From NCBI GenBank assembly GCA_035301485.1, contig DATGUF010000041.1, positions 171,530-235,529 on the forward strand: a stretch of DNA of 64,000 nucleotides, read 5' to 3'. Shown piece after piece: positions 8,989-17,688 of this stretch. How positions within the stretch are numbered: the first letter of the stretch is position 1; each line of letters opens with the position of its first letter. The translations under genes and the position numbers were made by a program. This DNA is from CALEAR01 sp035301485. GTDB lineage: Bacteria > Pseudomonadota > Gammaproteobacteria > Pseudomonadales > Alcanivoracaceae. The notes under the pieces were generated by a model, which searched no databases, was not told the DNA's origin, and saw only the letters and a program-made list of their open reading frames with translations.

Positions 8989-11397
8989 TTAATGGGTGCT
9001 TAAGCGCCCAGAATCAGCATTTTTTCCTTCGCTCCAAGCAAGATCTTCTTCTACTTCTGCCTTACTAAGAGGGGCTGGAAGATGCTGCAATGCTAATTCT
9101 AAAACGTCGTCTATCCATTTTACTGGATGGATGTCTAACTCATTTTTAATAACGTCGGGTATTTCCTTTAAATCACGTTTATTCTCTTCGGGAATGATAA
9201 CTGTGGTAATACCACCACGATGAGCAGCCAGTAGTTTCTCTTTCAAACCACCAATAGCTAACACCTGCCCTCTAAGCGTAATCTCACCCGTCATAGCGAC
9301 GGATGCCTTAATAGGAATACCAGATAGTATAGATACTAAAGCCGTACACATAGCAATACCAGCACTTGGACCATCTTTTGGGGTGGCCCCCTCTGGCACA
9401 TGGATGTGAAAATCTTGGCGCTCGAGCAATTGACGTCTGATTCCTAAGGCACTTGCACGCGCTTTCACCACTGTTTGAGCGGCGCGAATCGACTCTTGCA
9501 TCACCTCGCCTAAGGAGCCTGTCATGATCACTCGGCCTTTACCAGGCACTGCAACCCCTTCAATGCTCAGCAGTTCGCCACCCACAGATGTCCAAGCTAA
9601 TCCGGTGACCTGCCCCACTTGGTCGGCTTCTTGCGCCACGCCAAATTGGTATTTCTGTACCCCTAAGTAATCCTCTAGCTTCTCTAAAGTAATTTCTTGT
9701 GGGCCTTTCACTTCACCAAGTTCGCTTGCTGTAACTACTTTACGGCAGAGTTTGCTAATTTCTCTGTCTAAACCACGTACACCAGACTCGCGCGTATAAT
9801 GACGAATAATGCCGCGCAAGCCATCTTCAGTGATAGTTAGCTCGTTTTTCTTTAGCCCATTAGCCTTAATCTGCTTTGGCAGTAAGTACTGCAACGCAAT
9901 GTTCAGCTTCTCTTCCTCGGTGTAACCAGAAATACGGATCACTTCCATGCGGTCGAGCAAGGCCGGAGGAATATTCATGCTGTTAGATGTACACACGAAC
10001 AACGTATCCGAAAGGTCGTAATCCACCTCGAGATAGTGATCGTTAAAAGCATTGTTTTGCTCTGGATCTAACACCTCAAGCAAGGCCGAGGCAGGGTCCC
10101 CGCGCATATCCATGCCCATTTTATCCACTTCATCAAGCAAGAAGAGCGGGTTCTTTACTTCAACCTTAGCTAAGCGTTGAATAATTTTTCCGGGCAATGA
10201 ACCTATATAAGTGCGGCGGTGGCCTCTAATTTCAGCTTCATCACGAACACCACCTAAAGCCATGCGTACAAACTTTCTATTGGTGGCGCGCGCAATAGAT
10301 TTTCCAAGAGATGTTTTACCCACCCCTGGTGGGCCTACTAAACATAAAATAGGGCCTTTAACTTTGCGCACTCGCGCTTGTACCGCCAAGAACTCTAAAA
10401 TACGCTCTTTTACTTCCTCAAGGCCATAGTGGTCTTGGTCTAGAATCTCTTTAGCTTTCGCGAGATCGTTACGCACGCGGCTACGCTTATGCCATGGCAC
10501 ACTGATCATCCAGTCTAGATAGCTGCGCACCACTGTGGCTTCTGCAGACATAGGCGACATCATTTTAAGCTTATTCAGCTCGGCCAAAGATTTCTCTTCA
10601 GCCTCTTTTGTCATCTTGGCTTCACGAATTTTTTTCTCATAAACGTCGAATTCGTTACCACCGTCTTCATCCATCTCGCCTAGCTCGCGCTGAATAGCTT
10701 TCATTTGCTCGTTGAGGTAATACTCACGCTGGCTTTTTTCCATTTGCTGCTTAACGCGGCCACGGATTTTTTTATCCACGTTGTAAATATCAACGGCTGA
10801 ACTCATATGAACCGCAATCTTTTCTGCGCGCTCACTAGGGTTCAGCATTTCAAGCAAAGCTTGCTTTTCTTCTAATGTCAGCTGGATATGGGACGCAATA
10901 GTATCCGTGAGGCGGCCTAGATCATCGATATCTTCTGTTGAAGACATCATTTCTTCGCCCACTTTGCGCGTTAATTCAACATATTCACGCAAACGGTTTT
11001 TTAAGCTCTCCACCAGTGCTTTAGCTTCGGCCGCAGGAATGGGCGTCGCTTCGAGCAGTTCCACATCTGCATACAAGGGTGCTTCGTCATCATCACCGTC
11101 TACTTCCACATCGAGGATGCTTGCACGTTGCACACCTTCCACAAGCACTTTTACTGTGCCATCTGGTAACCGCAACAATTGCAACACGGTGGCTACAGTG
11201 GCCACCGTATGCAGATTCTCAATGCTAGGATCATCATCCTCCGCATTACGTTGGGCAACCAACACTATTTCTTTGTTACCCTCCATTGCGTCCTCAAGCG
11301 CGCTAACAGAACGGGCACGGCCAACAAATAGCGGTATTACTAAATGCGGATACACCACCACATCACGTAGGGGCAATACAGGTAAATTTTTTTGCAC
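8989..11397 (-). CDS. lon: ATP-dependent protease Lon (LonA)
   Basis: Cytosolic hexameric AAA+ serine protease that degrades misfolded and regulatory proteins. The 802 residues show the N-terminal substrate-binding domain (LPVLPLRDVVVYP), the AAA+ module with Walker A GPPGVGKTS (about 355-363) and Walker B LFLLDEVDK, and the protease domain with catalytic Ser in PKDGPSAGIA (about 680) and Lys in GGLKEKLLAA (about 722). The start is GTG; in-frame stops (TAG TGA) lie just upstream, so no longer start is possible. It follows clpX by 27 bases. Confidence 0.97.
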   Translation of the reverse strand: MQKNLPVLPLRDVVVYPHLVIPLFVGRARSVSALEDAMEGNKEIVLVAQRNAEDDDPSIENLHTVATVATVLQLLRLPDGTVKVLVEGVQRASILDVEVDGDDDEAPLYADVELLEATPIPAAEAKALVESLKNRLREYVELTRKVGEEMMSSTEDIDDLGRLTDTIASHIQLTLEEKQALLEMLNPSERAEKIAVHMSSAVDIYNVDKKIRGRVKQQMEKSQREYYLNEQMKAIQRELGEMDEDGGNEFDVYEKKIREAKMTKEAEEKSLAELNKLKMMSPMSAEATVVRSYLDWMISVPWHKRSRVRNDLAKAKEILDQDHYGLEEVKERILEFLAVQARVRKVKGPILCLVGPPGVGKTSLGKSIARATNRKFVRMALGGVRDEAEIRGHRRTYIGSLPGKIIQRLAKVEVKNPLFLLDEVDKMGMDMRGDPASALLEVLDPEQNNAFNDHYLEVDYDLSDTLFVCTSNSMNIPPALLDRMEVIRISGYTEEEKLNIALQYLLPKQIKANGLKKNELTITEDGLRGIIRHYTRESGVRGLDREISKLCRKVVTASELGEVKGPQEITLEKLEDYLGVQKYQFGVAQEADQVGQVTGLAWTSVGGELLSIEGVAVPGKGRVIMTGSLGEVMQESIRAAQTVVKARASALGIRRQLLERQDFHIHVPEGATPKDGPSAGIAMCTALVSILSGIPIKASVAMTGEITLRGQVLAIGGLKEKLLAAHRGGITTVIIPEENKRDLKEIPDVIKNELDIHPVKWIDDVLELALQHLPAPLSKAEVEEDLAWSEGKNADSGRLSTH

Positions 11398-11424
11398 TCT
11401 TAGTCTCTCACTAGCGAAATAGAA

Positions 11425-12720
11425 TTAGTCTGGGGCTACTTTAGAAGCAGCATCATTTCGCTCATAAATTAATAAAGGCTCGGACTCACCACGCACTACA
11501 GCAGCGTCAACTACCACCTTCGCAACATCTTCTTTGCTCGGTATTTCATACATGGTGTCGAGCAATACATTCTCTAGAATTGAACGCAAACCACGCGCGC
11601 CCGTTTTTCTTTCCATGGCTAATTCTGCAACCGCTTGTAAAGCATCGTCTCTAAAATCGAGCTCTACATCTTCCATTTCAAATAAACGAGCATATTGCTT
11701 GGTGAGCGCATTTTTCGGCTGTGTCAATATCTGTACAAGCGCATCACTGGTGAGTTCTTCTAGTGTGGCAATAACTGGTAAACGCCCCACAAACTCTGGA
11801 ATTAAGCCAAACTTGATTAAGTCTTCAGGCTCCACATCGGCAAGCACATCGCCTAAGCCTTTAACATCATCCTTGCTTTTGACGGCTGCCGAGAAACCAA
11901 TCCCGCCTTCGTCAGACCTTTCTTGAATGACTCTTTCAAGGCCAGCAAAAGCACCACCACAAATAAACAATATTTTAGACGTATCCACTTGCAGGAACTC
12001 TTGCTGTGGGTGCTTTCTGCCACCTTGCGGTGGAACTGACGCTACAGTACCTTCAATAAGCTTGAGTAACGCCTGCTGAACACCTTCACCTGACACATCT
12101 CTTGTAATTGAAGGGTTGTCGGATTTGCGTGTGATCTTATCGATTTCGTCGATATACACGATACCGCGTTCAGCTGCTTCAACATCGTAGTCGCACTTTT
12201 GCAGCAACTTCTGAATGATGTTTTCCACATCCTCACCTACATAGCCAGCCTCAGTGAGGGTGGTGGCATCTGCAATAGTGAAAGGAACGTCTAGTAAACG
12301 CGCCAATGTTTCGGCTAACAGTGTTTTACCACTGCCTGTGGGCCCAATAAGTAAAATATTACTCTTGCCTAGCTCAACAGCATCGCTCGGCTTAATGCCC
12401 TCAGCAGCTTCTGCTTGCATACGCTTATAGTGGTTGTATACCGCCACCGATAGCACACGCTTAGCGCGATTTTGTCCAATCACATAATCATCTAGCGTTG
12501 CTTTAATTTCATGTGGCTTAGGTAATGGGGCAGCCGTGCTCTCAGCGACTTCTTCGCCAATTTCCTCACGGATTATATCGTTACACAGATCCACACATTC
12601 ATCACAAATAAAAACAGATGGACCTGCAATAAGCTTCTTTACTTGGTGCTGACTTTTATTGCAAAAGGAGCAGTAAAGCAGCTTTCCATCATCATTGTTA
12701 CCGCCGCTGTAATCGCTCAT
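11425..12720 (-). CDS. clpX: ClpX, ATP-dependent unfoldase of the ClpXP protease
   Basis: AAA+ hexamer that unfolds tagged proteins and feeds them to ClpP. The 431 residues hold an N-terminal zinc finger (CSFC and CDECVDLC), Walker A GPTGSGKT, Walker B IVYIDEIDK, and the IGF tripeptide in GGIGFSAAV that docks on ClpP. I placed the start at the MSDYSGG codon (12720), which has AGAGG 8 bases upstream, rather than 15 bases further out. It follows clpP by 79 bases in the same direction. Confidence 0.97.
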   Translation of the reverse strand: MSDYSGGNNDDGKLLYCSFCNKSQHQVKKLIAGPSVFICDECVDLCNDIIREEIGEEVAESTAAPLPKPHEIKATLDDYVIGQNRAKRVLSVAVYNHYKRMQAEAAEGIKPSDAVELGKSNILLIGPTGSGKTLLAETLARLLDVPFTIADATTLTEAGYVGEDVENIIQKLLQKCDYDVEAAERGIVYIDEIDKITRKSDNPSITRDVSGEGVQQALLKLIEGTVASVPPQGGRKHPQQEFLQVDTSKILFICGGAFAGLERVIQERSDEGGIGFSAAVKSKDDVKGLGDVLADVEPEDLIKFGLIPEFVGRLPVIATLEELTSDALVQILTQPKNALTKQYARLFEMEDVELDFRDDALQAVAELAMERKTGARGLRSILENVLLDTMYEIPSKEDVAKVVVDAAVVRGESEPLLIYERNDAASKVAPD

Positions 12721-12799
12721 TATTCTGCCTCTCAAAAAATAGCTGTACTAGCTAGATGCTAGCTAAGTAGGGATTTTCAAGCCCTAATCGTAATTATTT

Positions 12800-13450
12800 T
12801 TATTCACCCCGACGGGTGACCACTTTATCAATTAAGCCATATTCTTGCGCTTCTTTCGCTGCCATGAAGTTATCACGGTCAGTATCTTGCTCCACGCGCT
12901 CTAATGGCTGGCCTGTATGTTCGGCCAATAATTCGTTCAAATAGTTTTTAATATACAAAATTTCTTTGGCATGGATTTCGATATCCGAGGCTTGCCCACG
13001 GAAACCACCCAAGGGTTGATGGATCATAATACGAGAGTTTGGCAAAGCAAAACGCTTACCTTTAGTGCCAGCAGAAAGCAAAAAGGCACCCATGCTCGCT
13101 GCTTGGCCCACACACATCGTGGCCACATCTGGCTTAATAAACTTCATAGTATCGTAAATAGCCATACCTGCCGTTACTGAACCACCAGGGCTATTAATAT
13201 ACAAATGAATGTCTTTATCTGGATCTTCAGATTCTAAAAACAATAATTGTGCCACAATCAAATTAGCCATTTGATCATTTACCGGCCCAACCAAAAATAT
13301 AATACGCTCTTTTAGTAATCTCGAGTAAATATCAAACGCGCGTTCACCACGAGCACTGCGCTCTACCACCATAGGCACCAAGCCTATTGCCGAAGTGTCT
13401 TGTGCACTTTCAAACTCTTGCGGTAAGCCGAAACCAGCCTGATTTATCAT
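12800..13450 (-). CDS. clpP: ClpP, proteolytic subunit of the Clp protease
   Basis: Serine protease that forms the double-heptamer chamber used with ClpX. The 216 residues contain the triad: Ser in GQAASMGAFLL (about 110), His in SRIMIHQPLGG (about 135) and Asp in EYGLIDKV (about 184). The ATG at 13450 has GGTGGAAG just upstream and gives the usual length; the longer frame to 13498 adds 16 unlike residues. Placed between tig and clpX, the standard order. Confidence 0.97.
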   Translation of the reverse strand: MINQAGFGLPQEFESAQDTSAIGLVPMVVERSARGERAFDIYSRLLKERIIFLVGPVNDQMANLIVAQLLFLESEDPDKDIHLYINSPGGSVTAGMAIYDTMKFIKPDVATMCVGQAASMGAFLLSAGTKGKRFALPNSRIMIHQPLGGFRGQASDIEIHAKEILYIKNYLNELLAEHTGQPLERVEQDTDRDNFMAAKEAQEYGLIDKVVTRRGE

Positions 13451-13567
13451 GAAACTTCCACCGTTAATTGATTGTGTTTGCAAGCATCTTATAGACACCG
13501 AACGAGTGGCGTCTATATATGTAAGGGTTTTATAGGGTTAACTGGGCAATTTTCAAGCAGTGAACAA

Positions 13568-13598
13568 AGAAAAAAAATGGGGCCATAAGGCCCCATTT
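13568..13598 (-). terminator. Rho-independent terminator of tig
   Basis: A 10-bp stem (AAATGGGGCC with GGCCCCATTT) with an ATAA loop, followed on the minus strand by a run of about eight T. It lies just past the tig stop, so clpP probably relies on its own promoter in the 174-base tig-clpP spacer plus some read-through. Confidence 0.92.
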
Positions 13599-13624
13599 CT
13601 ACTACTTCTTGAACAGCAAGGCAT

Positions 13625-14935
13625 TTAGCCTCGGGCCTGTCCTTGGCTAACAGCCTCTTCATAGGACATTGCTTTTTCTTCAACTTTTGCCTTTTCAAGC
13701 ACTAAGTCTACCACTTGCTGCTCAATCACAGCGCCTTCTAATTGCTGTAATTGTTGTGGGTTATTGTAGACCCAATCAATCAGCTCTTGTGGCTCGTCAT
13801 ATTGCTGCGCAATTTCTTCTACGTGTGCACGTACTTTATCTTCGTCTGCTTTAATATCGTTTGCGCTCACTACTTCACGAACGATTAAGCCTAGACGAAC
13901 ACTGCGCTCTGCTTGCTCAGTGAATAAGTCATCTGGTAGCAAGCTACTATCGAACTGTTGGCCACCGCCAAACTGTTGTAGCATTTCTTGGCGCATGCGC
14001 TGAACTTCACCATTCACTAAAACTTGTGGCACTTCTAACTCATGCTTTTCAACCAAAGCATCCATTACTTGGCTTTTGATATTGGCCTCAAGGTTTTGCT
14101 TAAGGGTACGCTCCATATTCTTTTTAACTTCTGCGCGGAAGGCATCTAAATCACCCTCTTCCACACCAAACTGCTGCATAAACTCTGCATCAATTTCAGG
14201 TAACTCGCGTGCTTCAACCTTGTTTACGGTAATCGCAAACTGCACCTCTTTGCCCTTTAGGTTTTCAGCGTGGTAATCCTCAGGGAAAGTCACATCAATG
14301 GTTTTCTCTTCACCTGCGGCCATACCAACGATGCCGTCTTCAAAACCAGGGATCATTTGGCCCGAGCCAAGCTCTAAATTTTGGCCATCAGCAGTACCAC
14401 CTTCAAAGGCTTCCCCTTCTAAGGTACCTACATAATTGATGTTTACCTGATCGCCATTCTCAGCTTTGCCGTCTTTCTCAGCCCAAGTGCTACGCTGGCG
14501 ACGCAAATCTTCAATAACTTTTTCTACGTCTTCGTCACCAATTTCTGCTACTGGCTTAGTAATTTCAATATCATCAAACGCTTGCAACGCTACTTCTGGA
14601 AACACTTCAAAAATAGCAGCGAACTTAACTTCTTCGCCTGGCTCCATGCTGATAGGCTCAAAACGTGGCATACCAGCTGGTTCAATCTTTTCTTGTGCGA
14701 TGGCTTCGAAGAACTTATCTTGCATGATTTCGCTCAGCGCTTCTAAACGTACGTCTTTACCAAGACGACGGCGCACTTCTCTCATTGGCACCTTACCAGG
14801 ACGGAAACCAGGCAAGCGCAAGTTTTTTTGAGCCTGTGTTAAACGCTCTTCAACAACACTATCAAGGTTTTCGGCGGGCAGGCCAACGGTGAGGCGTCGC
14901 TCGAGGCCTGATGTAACTTCTACAGAAACTTGCAT
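13625..14935 (-). CDS. tig: Trigger factor, ribosome-associated chaperone
   Basis: First chaperone to meet nascent chains at the ribosome exit. The 436 residues show the ribosome-docking signature GFRPGKVP (about 44-51), an FKBP-type isomerase domain starting at NGDQVNINYVG (about 160-240) and a long helical C-terminal arm region. The start at MQVSVEV (14935) has AAGGAAGAG upstream and matches the family; a longer frame adds 20 unrelated residues. Confidence 0.97.
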   Translation of the reverse strand: MQVSVEVTSGLERRLTVGLPAENLDSVVEERLTQAQKNLRLPGFRPGKVPMREVRRRLGKDVRLEALSEIMQDKFFEAIAQEKIEPAGMPRFEPISMEPGEEVKFAAIFEVFPEVALQAFDDIEITKPVAEIGDEDVEKVIEDLRRQRSTWAEKDGKAENGDQVNINYVGTLEGEAFEGGTADGQNLELGSGQMIPGFEDGIVGMAAGEEKTIDVTFPEDYHAENLKGKEVQFAITVNKVEARELPEIDAEFMQQFGVEEGDLDAFRAEVKKNMERTLKQNLEANIKSQVMDALVEKHELEVPQVLVNGEVQRMRQEMLQQFGGGQQFDSSLLPDDLFTEQAERSVRLGLIVREVVSANDIKADEDKVRAHVEEIAQQYDEPQELIDWVYNNPQQLQQLEGAVIEQQVVDLVLEKAKVEEKAMSYEEAVSQGQARG

Positions 14936-15072
14936 GTTCTTCTCTTCCTTAATACAACTCTGTGTAATAATTGTGGTGGAAATATGGCGCCGCACGCCTC
15001 CAAGGTGGCGAATTATAGCCGAACATATTCATTGTGACCATGCCAACGAAGCTATTTTATTGCGACACAAAC

Positions 15073-15106
15073 AAAAAACGCCCCAGTTTTCACAAACTGA
15101 GGCGTT
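15073..15106 (-). terminator. Terminator of the Pro-Arg-His tRNA operon
   Basis: A 13-position stem with one mismatch (AACGCCCCAGTTT against AAACTGAGGCGTT) and a short loop, followed on the minus strand by a T-run. It begins 6 bases beyond the 3' end of tRNA-His. Confidence 0.88.
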
Positions 15107-15111
15107 AAATT

Positions 15112-15188
15112 TGGGGTGGCTGATGGGACTTGAACCCACGACGACCGGAATCACAATCCGGGGCTCTACCAACTGAGCTACAGCCACC
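15112..15188 (-). tRNA. tRNA-His (GTG)
   Basis: A 77-base tRNA with encoded CCA. The anticodon loop TTGTGAT gives GTG. The extra 5' G(-1) facing C73, the identity element of tRNA-His, is present. Last of three tRNAs in one transcript. Confidence 0.97.
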
Positions 15189-15227
15189 ACTTAAACAAAC
15201 ATGCTTTAGCATATCCCTATAGGCGAC

Positions 15228-15304
15228 TGGTACGCCTGGCAGGGATCGAACCTGCAACCTACGGCTTAGAAGGCCGTTGCTCTATCCAATTGAGCTACAG
15301 GCGC
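15228..15304 (-). tRNA. tRNA-Arg (TCT)
   Basis: A 77-base tRNA with encoded CCA; anticodon loop CTTCTAA gives TCT (AGA/AGG codons). The acceptor stem reads GCGCCTG/CAGGCGT, so the first pair is G1-U72, a wobble where relatives usually have G-C. All other stems pair normally. Confidence 0.96.
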
Positions 15305-15335
15305 ATAAACAAGGCTCATTGCTGCCGCATAAAAT

Positions 15336-15412
<77 letters not shown>

Positions 15413-15427
15413 ATGTCGTGATGCGAG

Positions 15428-15456
15428 ATATTAGGGATACATCCTCCTTTGGTCAA
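15428..15456 (-). promoter_or_regulatory. Promoter of the tRNA Pro-Arg-His operon
   Basis: On the minus strand: -35 TTGACC (15456-15451), exactly 17 bases, then -10 TAATAT (15433-15428). It lies 15 bases before tRNA-Pro, which is a normal position for a tRNA operon promoter. Confidence 0.75.
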
Positions 15457-15624
15457 GCCCTAAATGGTGTTTTTCCCTCTCAAACGAACTGTTTGCCCAT
15501 TAAATCGACAAACTGCTCTTTTCTCACACTTTATTTGTTTTTGCACCCTCTCCCTTAGCATGCGAGAATTAGGGTCTTTCGTTATTCTTGCTTAGCATTG
15601 CCTTAAAACAGGAGAACCTAGCTT

Positions 15625-16473
15625 ATGGACGCCACAGTCCTTGAAGGAAAGCAATTAGCCAAACAGTTTGAAGAAGAGATGAGCCAGCGTGTTACTAAGC
15701 TCAAAGAGCTTGCTAATGGCCGCACCCCCATTCTCGCCACCATTTTAGTGGGCGCCGACCCAGCTTCTGCTACTTATGTAAAAATGAAAGGCAATGCCTG
15801 TAAACGTGTTGGTATTGAGCCCCTCGCCATCGAGCTAGGCGAAAACACCACCACAGAAGAATTACTCGCAGAAATTGAAGCGCTGAACAACAACCCTGAT
15901 GTGCATGGCATTCTATTGCAACACCCTGTGCCCAGCCAAATCGACGAGCGTGCTTGCTTTGACGCTATCTCGCTTGAAAAAGACGTGGATGGTGTTACCT
16001 GCCTTGGCTTTGGCCGCATGAGCATGGGCGAACCCGCTTATGGTTGCGCCACGCCGCAGGGTATCATGCGCATCCTAGAACACTACAACATTCCCATTGA
16101 AGGCAAGCACGCCGTAGTAGTGGGCCGCAGCCCCATTCTCGGCAAGCCCATGGCAATGATGCTACTGAATGCTAACGCCACCGTCACCATTTGCCATTCC
16201 CGCACTGAAGATCTCGCTAGCCATGTGCGCCAAGCCGATATTCTTGTAGGAGCAGTGGGCAAACCTGAGTTCATCCAAGCAGAATGGATTAAAGACGGCG
16301 CTGTGGTAGTAGACGCGGGCTATCATCCAGGCGGCAAAGGTGATATCGAAATCACAGAAGCCCTCAAAGAACGCATCAGTGCTTGGACTCCTGTTCCTGG
16401 CGGTGTAGGCCCTATGACTATTAACACTCTTATCTTCCAAACCTTGGAAGCAGGTGAAAAGGCCCTTAACTAA
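15625..16473 (+). CDS. folD: FolD, methylenetetrahydrofolate dehydrogenase/cyclohydrolase
   Basis: Interconverts 5,10-methylene-, methenyl- and 10-formyl-THF with NADP, supplying one-carbon units for purines and formyl-Met. The 282 residues contain the catalytic Lys in YVKMKGNACKRVG (about 54), DVDGVT, the NADP loop GRSPILGKP (about 166-174) and PVPGGVGPMTI near the C-terminus. The usual QLPLP motif is QHPVP here, a mild variant. The start follows CAGGAGA. The stop lies 8 bases into the end of the convergent MFS gene, with a strong hairpin directly behind. Confidence 0.96.
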   Translation: MDATVLEGKQLAKQFEEEMSQRVTKLKELANGRTPILATILVGADPASATYVKMKGNACKRVGIEPLAIELGENTTTEELLAEIEALNNNPDVHGILLQHPVPSQIDERACFDAISLEKDVDGVTCLGFGRMSMGEPAYGCATPQGIMRILEHYNIPIEGKHAVVVGRSPILGKPMAMMLLNANATVTICHSRTEDLASHVRQADILVGAVGKPEFIQAEWIKDGAVVVDAGYHPGGKGDIEITEALKERISAWTPVPGGVGPMTINTLIFQTLEAGEKALN

Positions 16474-17644
16474 GCTTTTTTTCTGCCTCATTCTTTGAAT
16501 GGGGCAGAAACCAATAAAGTATAACCGCTGCCAACAAAGCCGCGCCCGCGGCCATATTGAACACCATCACTCCCCACTCTTCCCACAACACACCAGAAAT
16601 TACTGCGCCAAGCGCCCAACCTGCCCCTAATGAGAAACTGGCATAAACGGCCTGCCCTTGGCCTGCCAACCGTGCTGGAAAAAACTCATGCAGCCACGCC
16701 ATAGAACTGGCGTGGTAACTGGCAAAACTGGCCGCATGCAAACACTGTGCAAACAACAACAAACCCATCGCAGTAGTGCCGCTACCAATGATCCCCCAAC
16801 GGATTACCGTGAGCAGCAGGCTTGCCACGAGCAATTGCTTAATAGTGAAACGCAACAACAAGCGAGACATAAACACAAACAGCACTATTTCGGCAATCAC
16901 TCCAAAGGACCACAACACTCCAATCCATTGGCTAGGCACCCCTAGCGCATTTAAGTGCAAAGTGTAGAACGCATAATAAGGACCATGAGACAACTGCATC
17001 AACAAGCCGGAAATGAAAAATGCGAGCACTGAAAGGTGCCTAAACACCTGCCAAAATGAAGCGGCTTGCTTGTTAGTTATCGTATCGCTTGCTGTGGAGC
17101 TAATAGCTGGCAGCCACATACTGGCCAACCAAAGCACGAACAAAAGTATTGCCATAGCCCAAGCCACTACTACGGCACCTTGGTATTCAATTAAAAACCC
17201 TAACACCAACACCGTAACTACAAAGCCAATAGAACCCCACAGACGCACCAAACTATATTTATGGCTCTGGCTTCCCAATGTTTCGAGCACAAGCGCCTCG
17301 CATTGCGCCATTACTGCATTCCAAAAAAAGCTAAACCCCACTAACACTAGCACCATGGACCAGAAGCCATAGCTCATAAACACGAAGGGAAAGACGAGCG
17401 CTGCCACAAAGTTTCCTAACCGAATAATACGCAAGCGCTGCCCGGTTTTATCCGCCAACCAACCCCATAAATTCGGCGCACCAAGCTTCGTAAGATGGGG
17501 TATAGCTAGCAACATGCCTATTTCGGCTGCGTTAAAACCACGCAGCTGCAGAAACAATGCCCAGTAAGGTACTAAAACGCCAAGCAGCGCATAATAAAGA
17601 AAATAGTAGCTAGAAAAGCGACCGTAGAAAGGAATGCCGTACAT
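16466..17644 (-). CDS. MFS transporter, HcaT/nucleoside-permease-like family
   Basis: Inner-membrane carrier with about 12 membrane segments over 392 residues. The N-terminal pattern RFSSYYFLYYALLGVLVPYW resembles the 3-phenylpropionate transporter (HcaT/YfbV-like MFS_1_like) family; the substrate is not predictable. I chose the ATG at 17644; a GTG at 17656 is also in frame. Neither has a Shine-Dalgarno close by: the nearest (AGGAG) is 37 bases away, separated by a perfect 12-bp hairpin. The 3' end overlaps folD by 8 bases. It follows aroC on the same strand. Confidence 0.85.
   Translation of the reverse strand: MYGIPFYGRFSSYYFLYYALLGVLVPYWALFLQLRGFNAAEIGMLLAIPHLTKLGAPNLWGWLADKTGQRLRIIRLGNFVAALVFPFVFMSYGFWSMVLVLVGFSFFWNAVMAQCEALVLETLGSQSHKYSLVRLWGSIGFVVTVLVLGFLIEYQGAVVVAWAMAILLFVLWLASMWLPAISSTASDTITNKQAASFWQVFRHLSVLAFFISGLLMQLSHGPYYAFYTLHLNALGVPSQWIGVLWSFGVIAEIVLFVFMSRLLLRFTIKQLLVASLLLTVIRWGIIGSGTTAMGLLLFAQCLHAASFASYHASSMAWLHEFFPARLAGQGQAVYASFSLGAGWALGAVISGVLWEEWGVMVFNMAAGAALLAAVILYWFLPHSKNEAEKKLS
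16480..16510. repeat. Long inverted repeat at the folD/MFS convergence
   Basis: A 14-position stem (TTTCTGCCTCATTC pairing with GAATGGGGCAGAAA, one G-T) with a TTT loop. It starts 7 bases after the folD stop and sits inside the last codons of the MFS gene. Neither strand has a T-run behind it, so it is not a standard terminator; it may protect the folD mRNA 3' end. Confidence 0.7.
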
Positions 17645-17649
17645 AATAA

Positions 17650-17677
17650 GCAACACGTAGTCAACACTACGTGTTGC
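17650..17677 (-). promoter_or_regulatory. Hairpin between Shine-Dalgarno and start of the MFS gene
   Basis: A perfect 12-bp stem, GCAACACGTAGT with ACTACGTGTTGC, and a 4-base loop. On the minus strand the order is aroC stop, AGGAG (17686-17682), 4 bases, hairpin, 5 bases, ATG (17644). There is no T-run of terminator quality behind it (TTATT only). Folding would bring the AGGAG to a workable distance from the start codon. Confidence 0.75.
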
Positions 17678-17688
17678 TTTCTCCTCAT

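Noticed and set aside
10907..11422. 171-codon open frame antisense to lon
   Set aside because: Ser/Thr/Arg-rich shadow of the lon N-terminal region with no homology that I can recognise.
12749..12765. TAGCTAG-ATG-CTAGCTA dyad in the clpP-clpX spacer
   Set aside because: A short AT-rich 7-bp dyad; too weak to call an operator or attenuator without conservation data.
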